A DNA stretch of 64,000 nt from Pedobacter changchengzhani (GCF_004354365.1 NZ_SJCY01000010.1:62001-126000); one strand, 5' to 3'. Numbered from the stretch's first letter, positions 49,208 through 58,389 are shown. Program-made: numbers and translations. The notes: generated from the letters alone by a model not told the origin.

Positions 49208-50170
49208 TTACTTAATCAGATTTCTGATTTTCCTTAAATCCTTGGCATTAAAATTGTAAGATATCGCGGAGTAAGCTTGGTAAAGTAATTCATTGCTAGC
49301 ACTATTATAAATAGTAACTACTTTATCAGTAGTACTTTTAGTGTAAACCAAATAATTAATGTTCGAACCCTTTTTCAAAATAAGTTCATTCAACTCCTTC
49401 GTGCTTACAAATTTAATTGGGAGCTTATAAGCCTCAGCAAGGCTTTCGTCTTTTTCCTCATCAACTTTTTCAGACATGGTAAACATGCTAAATCTTAACT
49501 TAACATATTCGGGTACGTAAAGCGTATCCTTTAATAAAGAAGCAAGTTTCATTTTGTTTTCCATTTCGAAAGTATTTTTTCTGTTTTTCTTTGTTAAAAG
49601 TCCATCATTAATTTGTTTGAGATAGGCTCTAAGTACGCCCGGAGACCAGTTGTATAAAATAGCATCTGTGTATAAAAATGTAATCATATCCACATCCTTA
49701 GTTTTTGAACCTCCAAATTTAAAAGTATTCCCCACCGTCTGATATAGCGTTTTGTCATCAGGATATATTAATACATTTCCGAAGTTTACATTTGATCCTT
49801 TCTTGCCATTTTTTTTAAACGTTGGTAGGTCTAAAGCGTAAAAAAAACGAATAACTGTAGTCTTGCCGTTAGTCTCTTTAAAACCACTAAAAGCAAAGTA
49901 AGTATAACCTGGCTTATCGATATATTTGCTTAGCTCGTCTGGTTTAATGATTAAAAATGGTGTTATTGTCCACACGGACGCAATAGCTTGATTAAATTTT
50001 TCTAATTCAGTATAATCTTTATACTGAAGGGAAAATAGCGTTATTGTGCTTTTAAAGGTGGCCATTTTTTCTTCTCCTGCATCCTTTGGATAGAATGTTA
50101 CTTGACTTTTGCTCGAAAAATAAGAGAAAATATAGATCGCAATTACGATTAGTTTTTTTATTGAAAACAT
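49208..50170 (-). CDS. Exported protein of unknown function
   Basis: 320 aa from the ATG at 50170, which starts a signal peptide (MFSIKKLIVIAIYIFSYFSSKSQ); a longer frame from 50197 is possible. The mature protein is Lys- and Tyr-rich, without recognisable motifs, repeats or further membrane segments. It is divergent from the MarR-led fatty-acid operon and convergent with ggt. I do not recognise the family; periplasmic location is likely. Confidence 0.75.
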   Translation of the reverse strand: MFSIKKLIVIAIYIFSYFSSKSQVTFYPKDAGEEKMATFKSTITLFSLQYKDYTELEKFNQAIASVWTITPFLIIKPDELSKYIDKPGYTYFAFSGFKETNGKTTVIRFFYALDLPTFKKNGKKGSNVNFGNVLIYPDDKTLYQTVGNTFKFGGSKTKDVDMITFLYTDAILYNWSPGVLRAYLKQINDGLLTKKNRKNTFEMENKMKLASLLKDTLYVPEYVKLRFSMFTMSEKVDEEKDESLAEAYKLPIKFVSTKELNELILKKGSNINYLVYTKSTTDKVVTIYNSASNELLYQAYSAISYNFNAKDLRKIRNLIK

Positions 50171-50226
50171 ATAAGCTGATAAGGTTAATTTATTCACAAT
50201 TATAAAAATAATTTTTGCAATTTAAG

Positions 50227-50258
50227 TTTGCTTTAATAAAATACATTCATTAGCTTTG
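50227..50258 (+). promoter_or_regulatory. Promoter of the marR-fad operon
   Basis: TTTG (50227-50230) and TAGCTTTG (50251-50258) are separated by 20 bases, matching the Bacteroidota -33/-7 consensus. Transcription would start near 50265, downstream of the TTG that opens the longer marR frame, so the ATG at 50280 or 50286 is the real start. Confidence 0.65.
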
Positions 50259-50279
50259 TTATGCAAGCATAATAAATTA

Positions 50280-50720
50280 ATGAGAATGAAGCAAACCAAA
50301 ACTATAGATTACCACGTAAAGTTTGCGTGGCAAAATATGTTTAACAAGTACAATCAAATGGCCTCGGGATTTGGAATTACCCAAGCTATTGGTTACATGC
50401 TCATCAATATAAACGACGATGAGGGTACTGCGGTTTCTGTTCTTGCGGGCTTGTTAGGTGTTAAGGCTACTAGCCTTTCCCGTATGTTAAATAATATGGA
50501 GGATGCAAATTTAATTTATCGTGAAACAGCCATTGGCGATAAGCGGTCGGTTAAAATTTTTCTAACTGATTTTGGTAAGGAAAAGAAACATTTAGCAAAG
50601 GGCGTTGTGCGCAAGTTTAATGAATACCTTGATGAACATTTCTCGAAAAAAGAGAAAGAAACATTCATTAATTTATTAATAAAATTGAATGATATTACAG
50701 TAGCATATACTGTAGATTAA
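50280..50720 (+). CDS. MarR-family transcriptional regulator
   Basis: 146 aa winged-helix regulator. The DNA-binding part is clear: TAVSVLAGLLGVKATSLSRMLNNMEDANLIYRETAIGDKRSVKIFLTDFGKE (recognition helix, then the wing). Dimerisation helices lie at both ends. It is the first gene before the beta-oxidation genes, 11 bases from the next, so it probably controls its own operon in response to a fatty acid or acyl-CoA; the ligand is inferred. Confidence 0.92.
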   Translation: MRMKQTKTIDYHVKFAWQNMFNKYNQMASGFGITQAIGYMLININDDEGTAVSVLAGLLGVKATSLSRMLNNMEDANLIYRETAIGDKRSVKIFLTDFGKEKKHLAKGVVRKFNEYLDEHFSKKEKETFINLLIKLNDITVAYTVD

Positions 50721-50731
50721 ACTTATTTATA

Positions 50732-53137
50732 ATGAAACGAAGTATTAATAAAGTTGCAGTTTTAGGTTCAGGTATTATGGGTTCGCGTATTGCATGCCAT
50801 TTTGCCAACATTGGTGCAGAGGTTTTGCTATTAGATATTGCACCTAAAGAACTTACTCCAGAAGAACAGTCGAAAGGATTAACACTAGAAAATGCTGCTG
50901 TAAAAAACCGTATTGTAAATACCGCGTTTCAAACAGCAGTTAAGAGTAACCCCTCTCCAATTTACTCAAAGAGTGTTTTAAATAAAATCAAAACAGGCAA
51001 TTTCGATGATGATATGCCTAAAATTAAGGATTTTGATTGGGTAATTGAAGTGGTGGTTGAGAACCTCGACATCAAGAAAAAGGTTTTCGAGCAAGTGGAG
51101 CAATTTCGTAAGCCGGGTACTTTAATTACATCCAACACTTCTGGTATTCCAATTCATTTAATGGCTGAGGGTAGAAGCGAAGATTTTAAGGCAAACTTTT
51201 GCGGAACACACTTTTTTAACCCGCCTCGATATTTAAAATTATTAGAAATTATTCCTACGCCTTACACTAAGCCAGAGGTTGTTGATTTCTTAATGCACTA
51301 TGGTGATAAGTTTTTGGGTAAAACAACCGTTTTATGTAAAGATACCCCAGCTTTTATTGCCAATCGGGTAGGCGTTTATTCAATTATGGCCCTGCTTCAT
51401 TTGGTTGATAAATTAGATTTAACAATAGAAGAGGTTGATAAATTTACGGGACCTGCATTGGGCAGACCGAAATCGGCAACTTTCCGCACGTCTGATGTGG
51501 TTGGTTTGGATACGATGATTAAAGTGGCAAAAGGTCTTTATGACAATTGCCCAGATGATAAAGCACACGAATTATTTAAACTTCCTGCTTATGTGCAAAA
51601 AATGGAAGAAAATAAATGGTTGGGCGATAAAACCAAACAGGGTTTTTATAAAAAAACTAAAACAGCTGAAGGCAAAACTGAAATTCTCGTTTTAGATTTA
51701 AAAACTTTAGAATATAAGGCGCAACAAAAGGTAAAGTCGGCAACTTTAGAGTTAACTAAGCCTATCGAAAATCTTCGTGAACGAATGAAGGTTTTTGCTG
51801 TTGGAAAAGATAAAGCAGGTGAGTTATTTCGCCAGTCTTCTTTCGGTTTATTTGAATATGTTTCAGATCGGATTCCAGAAATTTCGGACGAATTGTACCG
51901 TATTGATGATGCCATGCGTGCTGGTTTCGGATGGGAATTAGGCCCTTTTGAGCTTTGGGATGCCGTTGGCGTTAAAGAAGCGATTGATGGCATGGAGAAA
52001 TATGGAAACAAAGCTGCGGCGTGGGTCCACGAAATGCTCGATGCTGGAAATACCTCATTTTATAAAGTAGAAGCGGGTGTTAAAAAATATTATGACATTC
52101 CATCTAAATCGTACAAGGCGTTACCAGGAACAGCTGATTTTATTATTTTGGATAACATCCGCGAGCATAAAACGCTTTGGAAAAATTCTGGCGTTTCTAT
52201 TATCGATTTAGGCGATGGTATTTTAAATGTAGAATTTCATACTAAAATGAATACCATTGGTGGCGATGTAATCACCGGAATTAATAAAGCTATTGATATG
52301 GCTGAAAAGGATTATCGTGGTTTAGTAATTGGTAATAATGGGGCAAACTTCTCTGCCGGTGCAAACGTAGGTATGATTTTTATGATGGCTGTTGAGCAGG
52401 AGTGGGATGAATTGAATATGGCCATTCGTATGTTCCAAAACACATCAATGCGCATTCGATATTCCTCAATTCCAGTGGTGGTTGCGCCACATAATTTAAC
52501 TCTAGGTGGCGGTTGCGAATTTAGTTTGCATGCAGATTATGTTCAACTTTCTGCCGAAACCTACATGGGTTTGGTAGAATTTGGTGTCGGTGTAATTCCA
52601 GGTGGTGGCGGTACAAAAGAGTTTGCTTTACGTGCATCTGACGAATTTAGGGACGATCAAATTGTTCAAAATACTTTAAAAGACCGTTTTTTAACCATCG
52701 GCATGGCAAAGGTTTCTACCTCGGGTTATGAAGCGTATGAATTGGGTTATTTGCAGAAAGGTAAATTCTCTATATCGATGAATTCAAACCGTTTACTTGC
52801 CGATGCAAAAGCGAAAGCAATTGAATTGGCAGATGCAGGATATACCGAGCCAGTACGCCGAACAGATATCAAAGTTTTGGGTAAACAAGGATTAGGAATT
52901 GTTTATGCTGGTGCAAACAGTATGTATGCAGGACATTACATTTCTGAGCACGATAAGAAAATCTCTGAAAAGTTAGGTTACGTAATGTGTGGTGGTAATT
53001 TATCATCACCAACAGAAGTAAGCGAGCAATATTTGCTTGATTTAGAACGCGAAGCATTTTTATCGCTTTGCGGAGAAAGAAAATCTTTAGAAAGAATACA
53101 AAGTATAATTACAAAGGGAAAACCGTTGAGGAATTAG
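50732..53137 (+). CDS. Fused 3-hydroxyacyl-CoA dehydrogenase / enoyl-CoA hydratase
   Basis: Beta-oxidation enzyme of 801 aa. The NAD-binding dehydrogenase is N-terminal (VAVLGSGIMGSRIACHFANIGAEVLLLDI; FFNPPRYLKLLEIIPT). The crotonase-fold hydratase is C-terminal, with catalytic Glu residues in GGGCEFSLHADYV and LVEFGVGVIPGGGG. This order is the reverse of E. coli FadB and is common in Bacteroidota. It works with the thiolase (53739) and acyl-CoA dehydrogenase (55494) on the same strand. Several sets of repeats follow its stop. Confidence 0.95.
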   Translation: MKRSINKVAVLGSGIMGSRIACHFANIGAEVLLLDIAPKELTPEEQSKGLTLENAAVKNRIVNTAFQTAVKSNPSPIYSKSVLNKIKTGNFDDDMPKIKDFDWVIEVVVENLDIKKKVFEQVEQFRKPGTLITSNTSGIPIHLMAEGRSEDFKANFCGTHFFNPPRYLKLLEIIPTPYTKPEVVDFLMHYGDKFLGKTTVLCKDTPAFIANRVGVYSIMALLHLVDKLDLTIEEVDKFTGPALGRPKSATFRTSDVVGLDTMIKVAKGLYDNCPDDKAHELFKLPAYVQKMEENKWLGDKTKQGFYKKTKTAEGKTEILVLDLKTLEYKAQQKVKSATLELTKPIENLRERMKVFAVGKDKAGELFRQSSFGLFEYVSDRIPEISDELYRIDDAMRAGFGWELGPFELWDAVGVKEAIDGMEKYGNKAAAWVHEMLDAGNTSFYKVEAGVKKYYDIPSKSYKALPGTADFIILDNIREHKTLWKNSGVSIIDLGDGILNVEFHTKMNTIGGDVITGINKAIDMAEKDYRGLVIGNNGANFSAGANVGMIFMMAVEQEWDELNMAIRMFQNTSMRIRYSSIPVVVAPHNLTLGGGCEFSLHADYVQLSAETYMGLVEFGVGVIPGGGGTKEFALRASDEFRDDQIVQNTLKDRFLTIGMAKVSTSGYEAYELGYLQKGKFSISMNSNRLLADAKAKAIELADAGYTEPVRRTDIKVLGKQGLGIVYAGANSMYAGHYISEHDKKISEKLGYVMCGGNLSSPTEVSEQYLLDLEREAFLSLCGERKSLERIQSIITKGKPLRN

Positions 53138-53738
53138 TGATGAGATATGAGATTTGAGATATGAGATATGAGATTTGAGTATCAAGTATCAAGTATCAAG
53201 ATTGCGAGGCTGAAAAACTCTGAGGGGTTTCCCCATTTGGAGGGGGCAGATTTAAGTTTCTAAACACTGAACTAAATTTTTAAACCCGATAGAAGTGGAA
53301 ATACTTTTTGTTGCTTCTCACAAAAAAGATTGCCACGTCGTTCTTAGTAGCAATGACGGACATGGGTGGATGACAGAAGCAAAAAAAGATTGAAACGGAT
53401 AGCGGGGACTAATTAACCTATGAAATGCAGGATTTGCTTTTCAAATAATTGAAATAAAAATATTAGCGATTTTGGGTTTTAAGCTCAGTCTTGATACCTG
53501 ATACTCGCTACTTTATAGTAAAAATAAACAATTGCGATTTTCAATTTCGAGCCTAGTCTTGATACTTGATACTCGCTACTTTATACTAAAAATAACCGCG
53601 ATGTCATGTTTCGAGCCCAGTCTTGATATTTGATACTCGCTACTTTATACTAAAAATAACCGCGATCTCATGTTTCGAGCCCAGTCTTGATACTTGATAC
53701 TCGCTACTTAATACTAATAAGCTACTAGATACTAGAAA
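53138..53738. repeat. Repeat-filled gap before the thiolase gene
   Basis: The 600-base gap has no gene. It opens with GAGATATGAGATTTGAG words (53140-53175) and GTATCAAGTATCAAGTATCAAG (53176-53200). At 53487, 53555, 53619 and 53683 the complementary word AGTCTTGATAC recurs in a tandem unit of 64-68 bases (four copies ending CTCGCTACTTTATACTAAAA). The middle contains a sequence of the TTGCCACGTCGTTC / GCAATGACGG type. The last unit ends close to the thiolase ATG. These are not CRISPR repeats. Confidence 0.85.
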
Positions 53739-54914
53739 ATGGAAGCATACATAATAGCCGGATATCGTACAGCAGTGGGCAAGGCGCCTCGTGGTGTATT
53801 TCGTTTTACAAGAGCTGATGATTTAGCTGCAGAAGTGATTAAAGCTTTGGTGGCATCAGTTCCGAATTTAGATAATGAACAAATTGACGATGTAATTGTG
53901 GGTAACGCCACGCCAGAGGCAGAACAAGGCCTTAATATTGGGCGGATGATTTCGCTTATGGGTTTGGATACAGAAAAAGTTCCAGGAGTTACCGTAAACC
54001 GGTATTGTGCTTCGGGTTTGGAAACCATTGCTACGGCTGTTGCGAAAATTAAAGCCGGAATGGCCGATTGCATAATTGCTGGTGGTGTTGAAGTAATGAG
54101 TGGAATGCCTTTTGGTGGCTGGAAATTAGTTCCAAATGCTGAAGTGGCAAAGAAAAATCCAGATTGGTATTGGGGAATGGGCTTAACGGCAGAAGCAGTT
54201 GCAAATGAATATAAGGTAAGTCGCGAGGATCAAGATGCTTTTTCGTTGAAGTCGCACGAAAAAGCCATTCATGCCATAAAAAATGGCCATTTGAAAGATG
54301 GCGTTTTGCCAATTACAATAAATGAAAACTATTTAGATGCAAATTTAAAAGCTAAAACCCGTTCTTATGTAGTTGATACAGATGAAGGGCCGCGTGCGGA
54401 TACCACTTTAGAAAAGTTGGCGAAACTTAAACCAGTTTTCGATGCTTTTGGAAGTGTTACGGCGGGTAATTCATCACAAACATCTGATGGTGCAGCTTTC
54501 GTTTTAGTAGTATCTGAAAAGAAGATGAAAGAATTAAATGCCGAACCAATAGCACGTTTAGTAAGTTATGGCATTGCAGGTGTTCCACCCCGAATTATGG
54601 GTATTGGCCCAATCGAGGCGATTCCGAAAGCTTTAAAACAAGCTGGTTTGAAACAAGCAGACATAGATTTAATTGAGTTAAATGAGGCTTTTGCGTCTCA
54701 ATCACTAGCGGTAATCAGAACATTAGATTTAAATCCAGATATTATTAACGTCAACGGCGGTGCCATTGCATTAGGCCATCCACTTGGTTGTACTGGCGCT
54801 AAATTAACGGTGCAAATGATGAACGAATTAAAAAGACAAAATAAAAAATACGGGATGGTTACTATGTGTGTGGGCACAGGACAAGGTGCAGCGGGGATTT
54901 TTGAGTTGTTGTAA
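53739..54914 (+). CDS. fadA: Acetyl-CoA acyltransferase (3-ketoacyl-CoA thiolase)
   Basis: Last step of beta-oxidation. 391 aa. Active-site Cys in NRYCASGLETI (~residue 90), and the C-terminal signatures NGGAIALGHPLGCTGAKL and CVGTGQGAAG with the second Cys. The start follows a repeat-rich gap. The gene downstream in the same direction is an acyl-CoA dehydrogenase, with a four-helix-bundle element in between. Confidence 0.97.
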   Translation: MEAYIIAGYRTAVGKAPRGVFRFTRADDLAAEVIKALVASVPNLDNEQIDDVIVGNATPEAEQGLNIGRMISLMGLDTEKVPGVTVNRYCASGLETIATAVAKIKAGMADCIIAGGVEVMSGMPFGGWKLVPNAEVAKKNPDWYWGMGLTAEAVANEYKVSREDQDAFSLKSHEKAIHAIKNGHLKDGVLPITINENYLDANLKAKTRSYVVDTDEGPRADTTLEKLAKLKPVFDAFGSVTAGNSSQTSDGAAFVLVVSEKKMKELNAEPIARLVSYGIAGVPPRIMGIGPIEAIPKALKQAGLKQADIDLIELNEAFASQSLAVIRTLDLNPDIINVNGGAIALGHPLGCTGAKLTVQMMNELKRQNKKYGMVTMCVGTGQGAAGIFELL

Positions 54915-54916
54915 AG

Positions 54917-55490
54917 GAGATGTGAGAAGTTAGATGTGAGATATGAGAGGTATGGCGTTGAAAAAAAACATGAGCAATGAATAAATTAGATGAGCTTAAG
55001 ATATGGAATAAGGCGATTGATTTAACAGTTGCTGTTTATAAGGCAACAGCTAGTTTTCCGTTAGATGAACGTTTTGGTCTAACTAATCAATCTCGCAGAG
55101 CTGCTGTTTCAATACCTTCGAATATAGCAGAGGGAGCAGGACGAAATTCTATGAAAGAATTTAATAATTTTTTAGGGATTGCAAATGGTTCATCCTATGA
55201 ATTACAAACGCAACTATTACTGGCGAATAAGTTAGAAATGTTAGATTTAGATTTATTAAATCCACTATTAGCTAAGATAGATGAACTGCAAAAAATGACA
55301 TATGGTTTTCAGCAAATGCTGAGTAAGAAAATTAACAATAAAAACATTTGAGATATTAGATTTGAGATATGAGGAAGACGGCGTTTTCTCATATTTCAAA
55401 TCTCATATCTCAAAATAAATAATCGATTTGTTTTTTGAGAATGAGCTTGTCTCACATCTCACATCTCAAATCTCACATCTCAAATCTCAT
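54917..55490 (+). repeat. Inverted-repeat element carrying a four-helix-bundle gene, fadA-acd gap
   Basis: The left arm (54917-54948, starting GAGATGTGAGAAGTTAGATG) pairs with the right arm (55450-55481) at 28 of 32 positions. Between them lie the gene at 54977-55351 and an inner hairpin (55350-55373 with 55388-55412; 22 of 24 positions pair) whose loop has GACGGCGTTTT, similar to TATGGCGTTG after the left arm. The right arm ends a few bases before the ATG of the acyl-CoA dehydrogenase. The left arm is the same as that of the gene-less hairpin before metH. Confidence 0.88.
54977..55351 (+). CDS. Four-helix-bundle protein (23S rRNA intervening-sequence protein family), second copy
   Basis: 124 aa, paralogue of 27048-27422: DELKIWNKAIDLTVAVYKAT, FPLDERFGLTNQSRRAAVSIPSNIAEGAGRN, and SSYELQTQLLLA are the family core. 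Divergence from the first copy is considerable outside this core. It is placed within the arms of a long inverted repeat in the fatty-acid operon. The stop TGA overlaps the beginning of the inner hairpin. Function unknown; RNA binding or stabilisation of the repeat RNA is a hypothesis. Confidence 0.9.
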   Translation: MNKLDELKIWNKAIDLTVAVYKATASFPLDERFGLTNQSRRAAVSIPSNIAEGAGRNSMKEFNNFLGIANGSSYELQTQLLLANKLEMLDLDLLNPLLAKIDELQKMTYGFQQMLSKKINNKNI

Positions 55491-55493
55491 AAA

Positions 55494-57272
55494 ATGAACA
55501 AAACAATTAAAGGTGGCGAATTCTTAATTAAAGAAACAGCTTATCAGGATGTATTCATACCTGAAGAATTTGATGAAGAACAACAAATGATTGCGAAAAC
55601 TTGTCGCGATTTTTTAGTTACTGAGATTACTCCAATTTTAGACAGAATTGATAGTCAGGAAGAAGGATTAATGCCCGCTTTGATGGATAAGGCAGGCGAA
55701 TTGGGTATTTTGGGTGTTTCGATTCCTGATCAGTATGGCGGTTTTGGTAAAAACTTTAATACCTCAATGCTGGTTGCGGATGTTTGCGGTGCAGGCCATT
55801 CTTTTGCAGTTGCGTTATCGGCGCATACTGGTATTGGTACGCTGCCGATTTTGTATTACGGTAACGAAACCCAAAAAGCGAAGTACATTCCAAAGTTGGG
55901 TACGGGCGAATGGAAAGCTTCCTATTGCTTAACTGAACCAAATTCCGGCTCTGATGCGAACTCGGGTAAAACCAAAGCTACGCTCACTCCCGATGGTAAA
56001 CATTACCTAATTACAGGACAAAAAATGTGGATCACCAATGGTGGTTTTGCTGATATTTTTATTGTTTTTGCTAAAATAGATGATGACAAAAACTTAACTG
56101 CTTTTATTGTTGAGAAAGATTTTGGCGGTATAACCATGAATCCTGAAGAACATAAAATGGGCATCAAAGGTTCATCAACTCGTCAGGTGTTTTTTAACGA
56201 TTGCCCCGTGCCAGTAGAGAATATGTTAAGCGAGCGTGAAAATGGGTTTAAAATTGCCGTTAATATTTTAAATATCGGCCGTATAAAATTATCTGCAGCC
56301 GCAATTGGCGGAAGTAGAGAGGTTTTAAGCCAGGCGATAAATTACTCAAATGAACGTATTCAATTTGATCGACAGATTTCTAAATACGGTGCCATTAGAT
56401 ATAAAATTGCCGAAATGGCCACTAAAATATATGCAGTAGAATCTGCAAATTATAGAGCCGGGCAAAATATAGATGATGCTTACGATGAGTTGGTTGCCGG
56501 TGGTATGGATGAGGGGAAAGCGAAATTGAAATCGACCGAGCAGTTTGCAGTGGAATGTGCTATTTTAAAAGTATGGGGATCTGAAGTTTTAGATTATGTA
56601 ACAGATGAAGGTGTGCAGATTTATGGTGGAATGGGCTTTAGTGCCGAGGCACCGATGGACAGAAGTTACCGTGATGCTCGTATCAACCGAATTTTTGAGG
56701 GTACAAATGAAATTAACCGCCTATTAACGGTTGATATGATGTTAAAGCGTGCAATGAAAGGAGAGTTGGATTTAATGGGTCCTGCCACGGCCGTTGCTGC
56801 AGAATTAATGAGCATCCCTGATTTTGGCGAAGAAGATACAACGCTATTTGCTGCGGAGAAAAAAGTTTTAGCCAACTTGAAAAAAGCTACTTTGATGGTT
56901 GCAGGTGCCGCCGTGCAGAAATTAATGATGACGTTGAGCAAAGAACAAGAAATTTTAATGAACATTGCTGATATGGCCGGTTATGTTTACATACTCGAAT
57001 GTACTTTGCTCAGAACGGAAAAATTAGTGAGCTTAAAAGGCGAAGAATCTTGTGCTGGCCAGTTAGATATGTTAAGAATTTACATGGTTGAAGCGGTAGA
57101 TGGTGTTGCAAAAGCTGGAAAGGAAGCACTTTGGGCTTTTGCCGATGGCGATGAACAGCGCATGATGTTGGTAGGCTTACGCCGATTTACAAAAGTTGAA
57201 CCGTTTAATGTAAAAGATGCGCGCCAAAGAGTGGCGAAACAACTTATTGAAGCGAATAAATATATTTTTTAA
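55494..57272 (+). CDS. Acyl-CoA dehydrogenase
   Basis: FAD-dependent first step of beta-oxidation. 592 aa from the ATG at 55494; the frame extends upstream to 55428, but that part is only translated repeat arm. Visible: YCLTEPNSGSDANSGKTKAT (FAD and substrate site), the MGIKGSSTRQVFFNDCPVP strand, and RIFEGTNEINR near the catalytic Glu. A C-terminal extension of ~160 residues makes it similar to the long-chain type acting on fatty acyl-CoA. Fits with the thiolase and hydratase/dehydrogenase upstream. Confidence 0.95.
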   Translation: MNKTIKGGEFLIKETAYQDVFIPEEFDEEQQMIAKTCRDFLVTEITPILDRIDSQEEGLMPALMDKAGELGILGVSIPDQYGGFGKNFNTSMLVADVCGAGHSFAVALSAHTGIGTLPILYYGNETQKAKYIPKLGTGEWKASYCLTEPNSGSDANSGKTKATLTPDGKHYLITGQKMWITNGGFADIFIVFAKIDDDKNLTAFIVEKDFGGITMNPEEHKMGIKGSSTRQVFFNDCPVPVENMLSERENGFKIAVNILNIGRIKLSAAAIGGSREVLSQAINYSNERIQFDRQISKYGAIRYKIAEMATKIYAVESANYRAGQNIDDAYDELVAGGMDEGKAKLKSTEQFAVECAILKVWGSEVLDYVTDEGVQIYGGMGFSAEAPMDRSYRDARINRIFEGTNEINRLLTVDMMLKRAMKGELDLMGPATAVAAELMSIPDFGEEDTTLFAAEKKVLANLKKATLMVAGAAVQKLMMTLSKEQEILMNIADMAGYVYILECTLLRTEKLVSLKGEESCAGQLDMLRIYMVEAVDGVAKAGKEALWAFADGDEQRMMLVGLRRFTKVEPFNVKDARQRVAKQLIEANKYIF

Positions 57273-57292
57273 GATATTTTTTTTTAAGGTTG

Positions 57293-57341
57293 AGGTTTTA
57301 GTGTTTAGAAGTGAAAACTAATAAACACTAAACCTTTTTTT
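57293..57341 (+). terminator. Terminator after the acyl-CoA dehydrogenase
   Basis: AGGTTTTAGTGTTTA pairs with TAAACACTAAACCT (one bulge), then a T-run. It closes the fatty-acid operon. Confidence 0.8.
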
Positions 57342-57450
57342 GATTTTAAAGAAGATTTTAAAAATGTTTTAGTTTGGTTGTTCTACTAAGAATTCTTCAC
57401 TCTGCCCCGATAAGTGCCGTGCTTCAGACAATAATTCCCGTCCACCCGGC

Positions 57451-57532
57451 GTCATTCCCGCGTATGCGGGAATCCTAATGCGAAAGAAAAGTCTGTTTAT
57501 TGCTTTAAGATTCCCGTTTTCACGGGAATGAC
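57451..57532. repeat. Paired ATTCCCG hairpins in the gap before the FKBP genes
   Basis: CATTCCCGC-GTAT-GCGGGAAT and ATTCCCGT-TTTC-ACGGGAATG are two hairpins 30 bases apart. Their outer ends (GTCATTCCCG / CGGGAATGAC) are also complementary, so one larger hairpin can form. This is a REP-like intergenic repeat. The remainder of the 530-base gap (57342-57807) holds no gene that I can see. Confidence 0.85.
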
Positions 57533-57807
57533 GAACGCCCTGAGAATAGTGCGAGATGAATTTTTATCTTCAACCATCTAAACTCTAAAACGCCTCAATC
57601 TAGTTGCGATCTAGCCCTGCTTAAACCCAGTATACTTTTTTATAATCGAAATTTTCATTTACTGTTTGACTTAGCCAAAAAAAATAACAACGTAAAATTC
57701 CAAAGAAGTGCTTTTAGCACCGACCTATATTTACCGATTGTGTATAAAGCTACATTTCTTAAAACTGAACATTTTAATTTTCTACTCATAAAACCTTATT
57801 TTTGTTG

Positions 57808-58263
57808 ATGTTCAAACCAAAATATTGCTCAATTCTAATCCTTTTTATCGTTTTATTAGGTTCTTCATGTACAAGAACCGAAGAGACAGATACCGATAAA
57901 CAGCTTGTAGCGTTTTTAAAGAAAAATAATATTAACGCAGTTAAAGATGCATCAGGCTTATATTATCAAATTATAAAACCTGGATCTGGATCGTTTACCT
58001 ATCCCGATAATACTCAGATTACCATTAAATATGAGGGAAAACTTTTGAACGGCGAAATGTTTGACGATGGGGGAGGACAGGAACAAACTTTTCCACTTGC
58101 CAGTTTAATAAAAGGTTGGAAAATAGGTATCCCGAAAATTCAAAAAGGAGGAGAAATCCGGTTGATTATTCCGCCGAGTTTGGGTTATGGAGGTAACGGC
58201 GCAGGGTCAGTTCCGCCAAATGCTGTACTTGATTTTAATATTAAACTCAGCAATACGCAATAA
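57808..58263 (+). CDS. FKBP-type peptidyl-prolyl isomerase, lipoprotein (first of three)
   Basis: 151 aa from the ATG at 57808; two in-frame TTGs upstream are less likely. A lipoprotein signal (ILILFIVLLGSSC) places it at the membrane. The FKBP domain is complete: ITIKYEGKLLNGEMFDDG, LIKGWKIGIPKIQKGGEIRLIIPPSLGYGGNG, and NAVLDFNIKLSN. It assists folding of exported proteins. It is the first of three tandem FKBP genes. A TAnnTTTG box (57797-57804) lies immediately before the ATG. Confidence 0.92.
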   Translation: MFKPKYCSILILFIVLLGSSCTRTEETDTDKQLVAFLKKNNINAVKDASGLYYQIIKPGSGSFTYPDNTQITIKYEGKLLNGEMFDDGGGQEQTFPLASLIKGWKIGIPKIQKGGEIRLIIPPSLGYGGNGAGSVPPNAVLDFNIKLSNTQ

Positions 58264-58352
58264 CTTTTATTTAAATTTTGTACAAAATTTATAATTGCGC
58301 CCTAATTTTCTATTCAATTAAATCAATTTAGAATGTTAAATTTGGTTAAAAA

Positions 58353-58383
58353 TTGTACCATCAACATTAAAAGCCTATTTTTG
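58353..58383 (+). promoter_or_regulatory. Promoter before the second FKBP gene
   Basis: TTG (58353-58355) and TATTTTTG (58376-58383) are 20 bases apart. The -7 box ends six bases before the ATG at 58390, so the message would be leaderless or nearly so. Confidence 0.5.
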
Positions 58384-58389
58384 TGCACT

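Noticed and set aside
53487..53738. Regularly spaced repeats resembling a CRISPR array
   Set aside because: The whole 64-68-base unit is repeated, including what would be the spacers; no cas genes are near.
55428..55493. N-terminal extension of the acyl-CoA dehydrogenase frame
   Set aside because: The extra 22 codons are translated repeat arm (SHLTSQISHLKSH); the family start fits the ATG at 55494.
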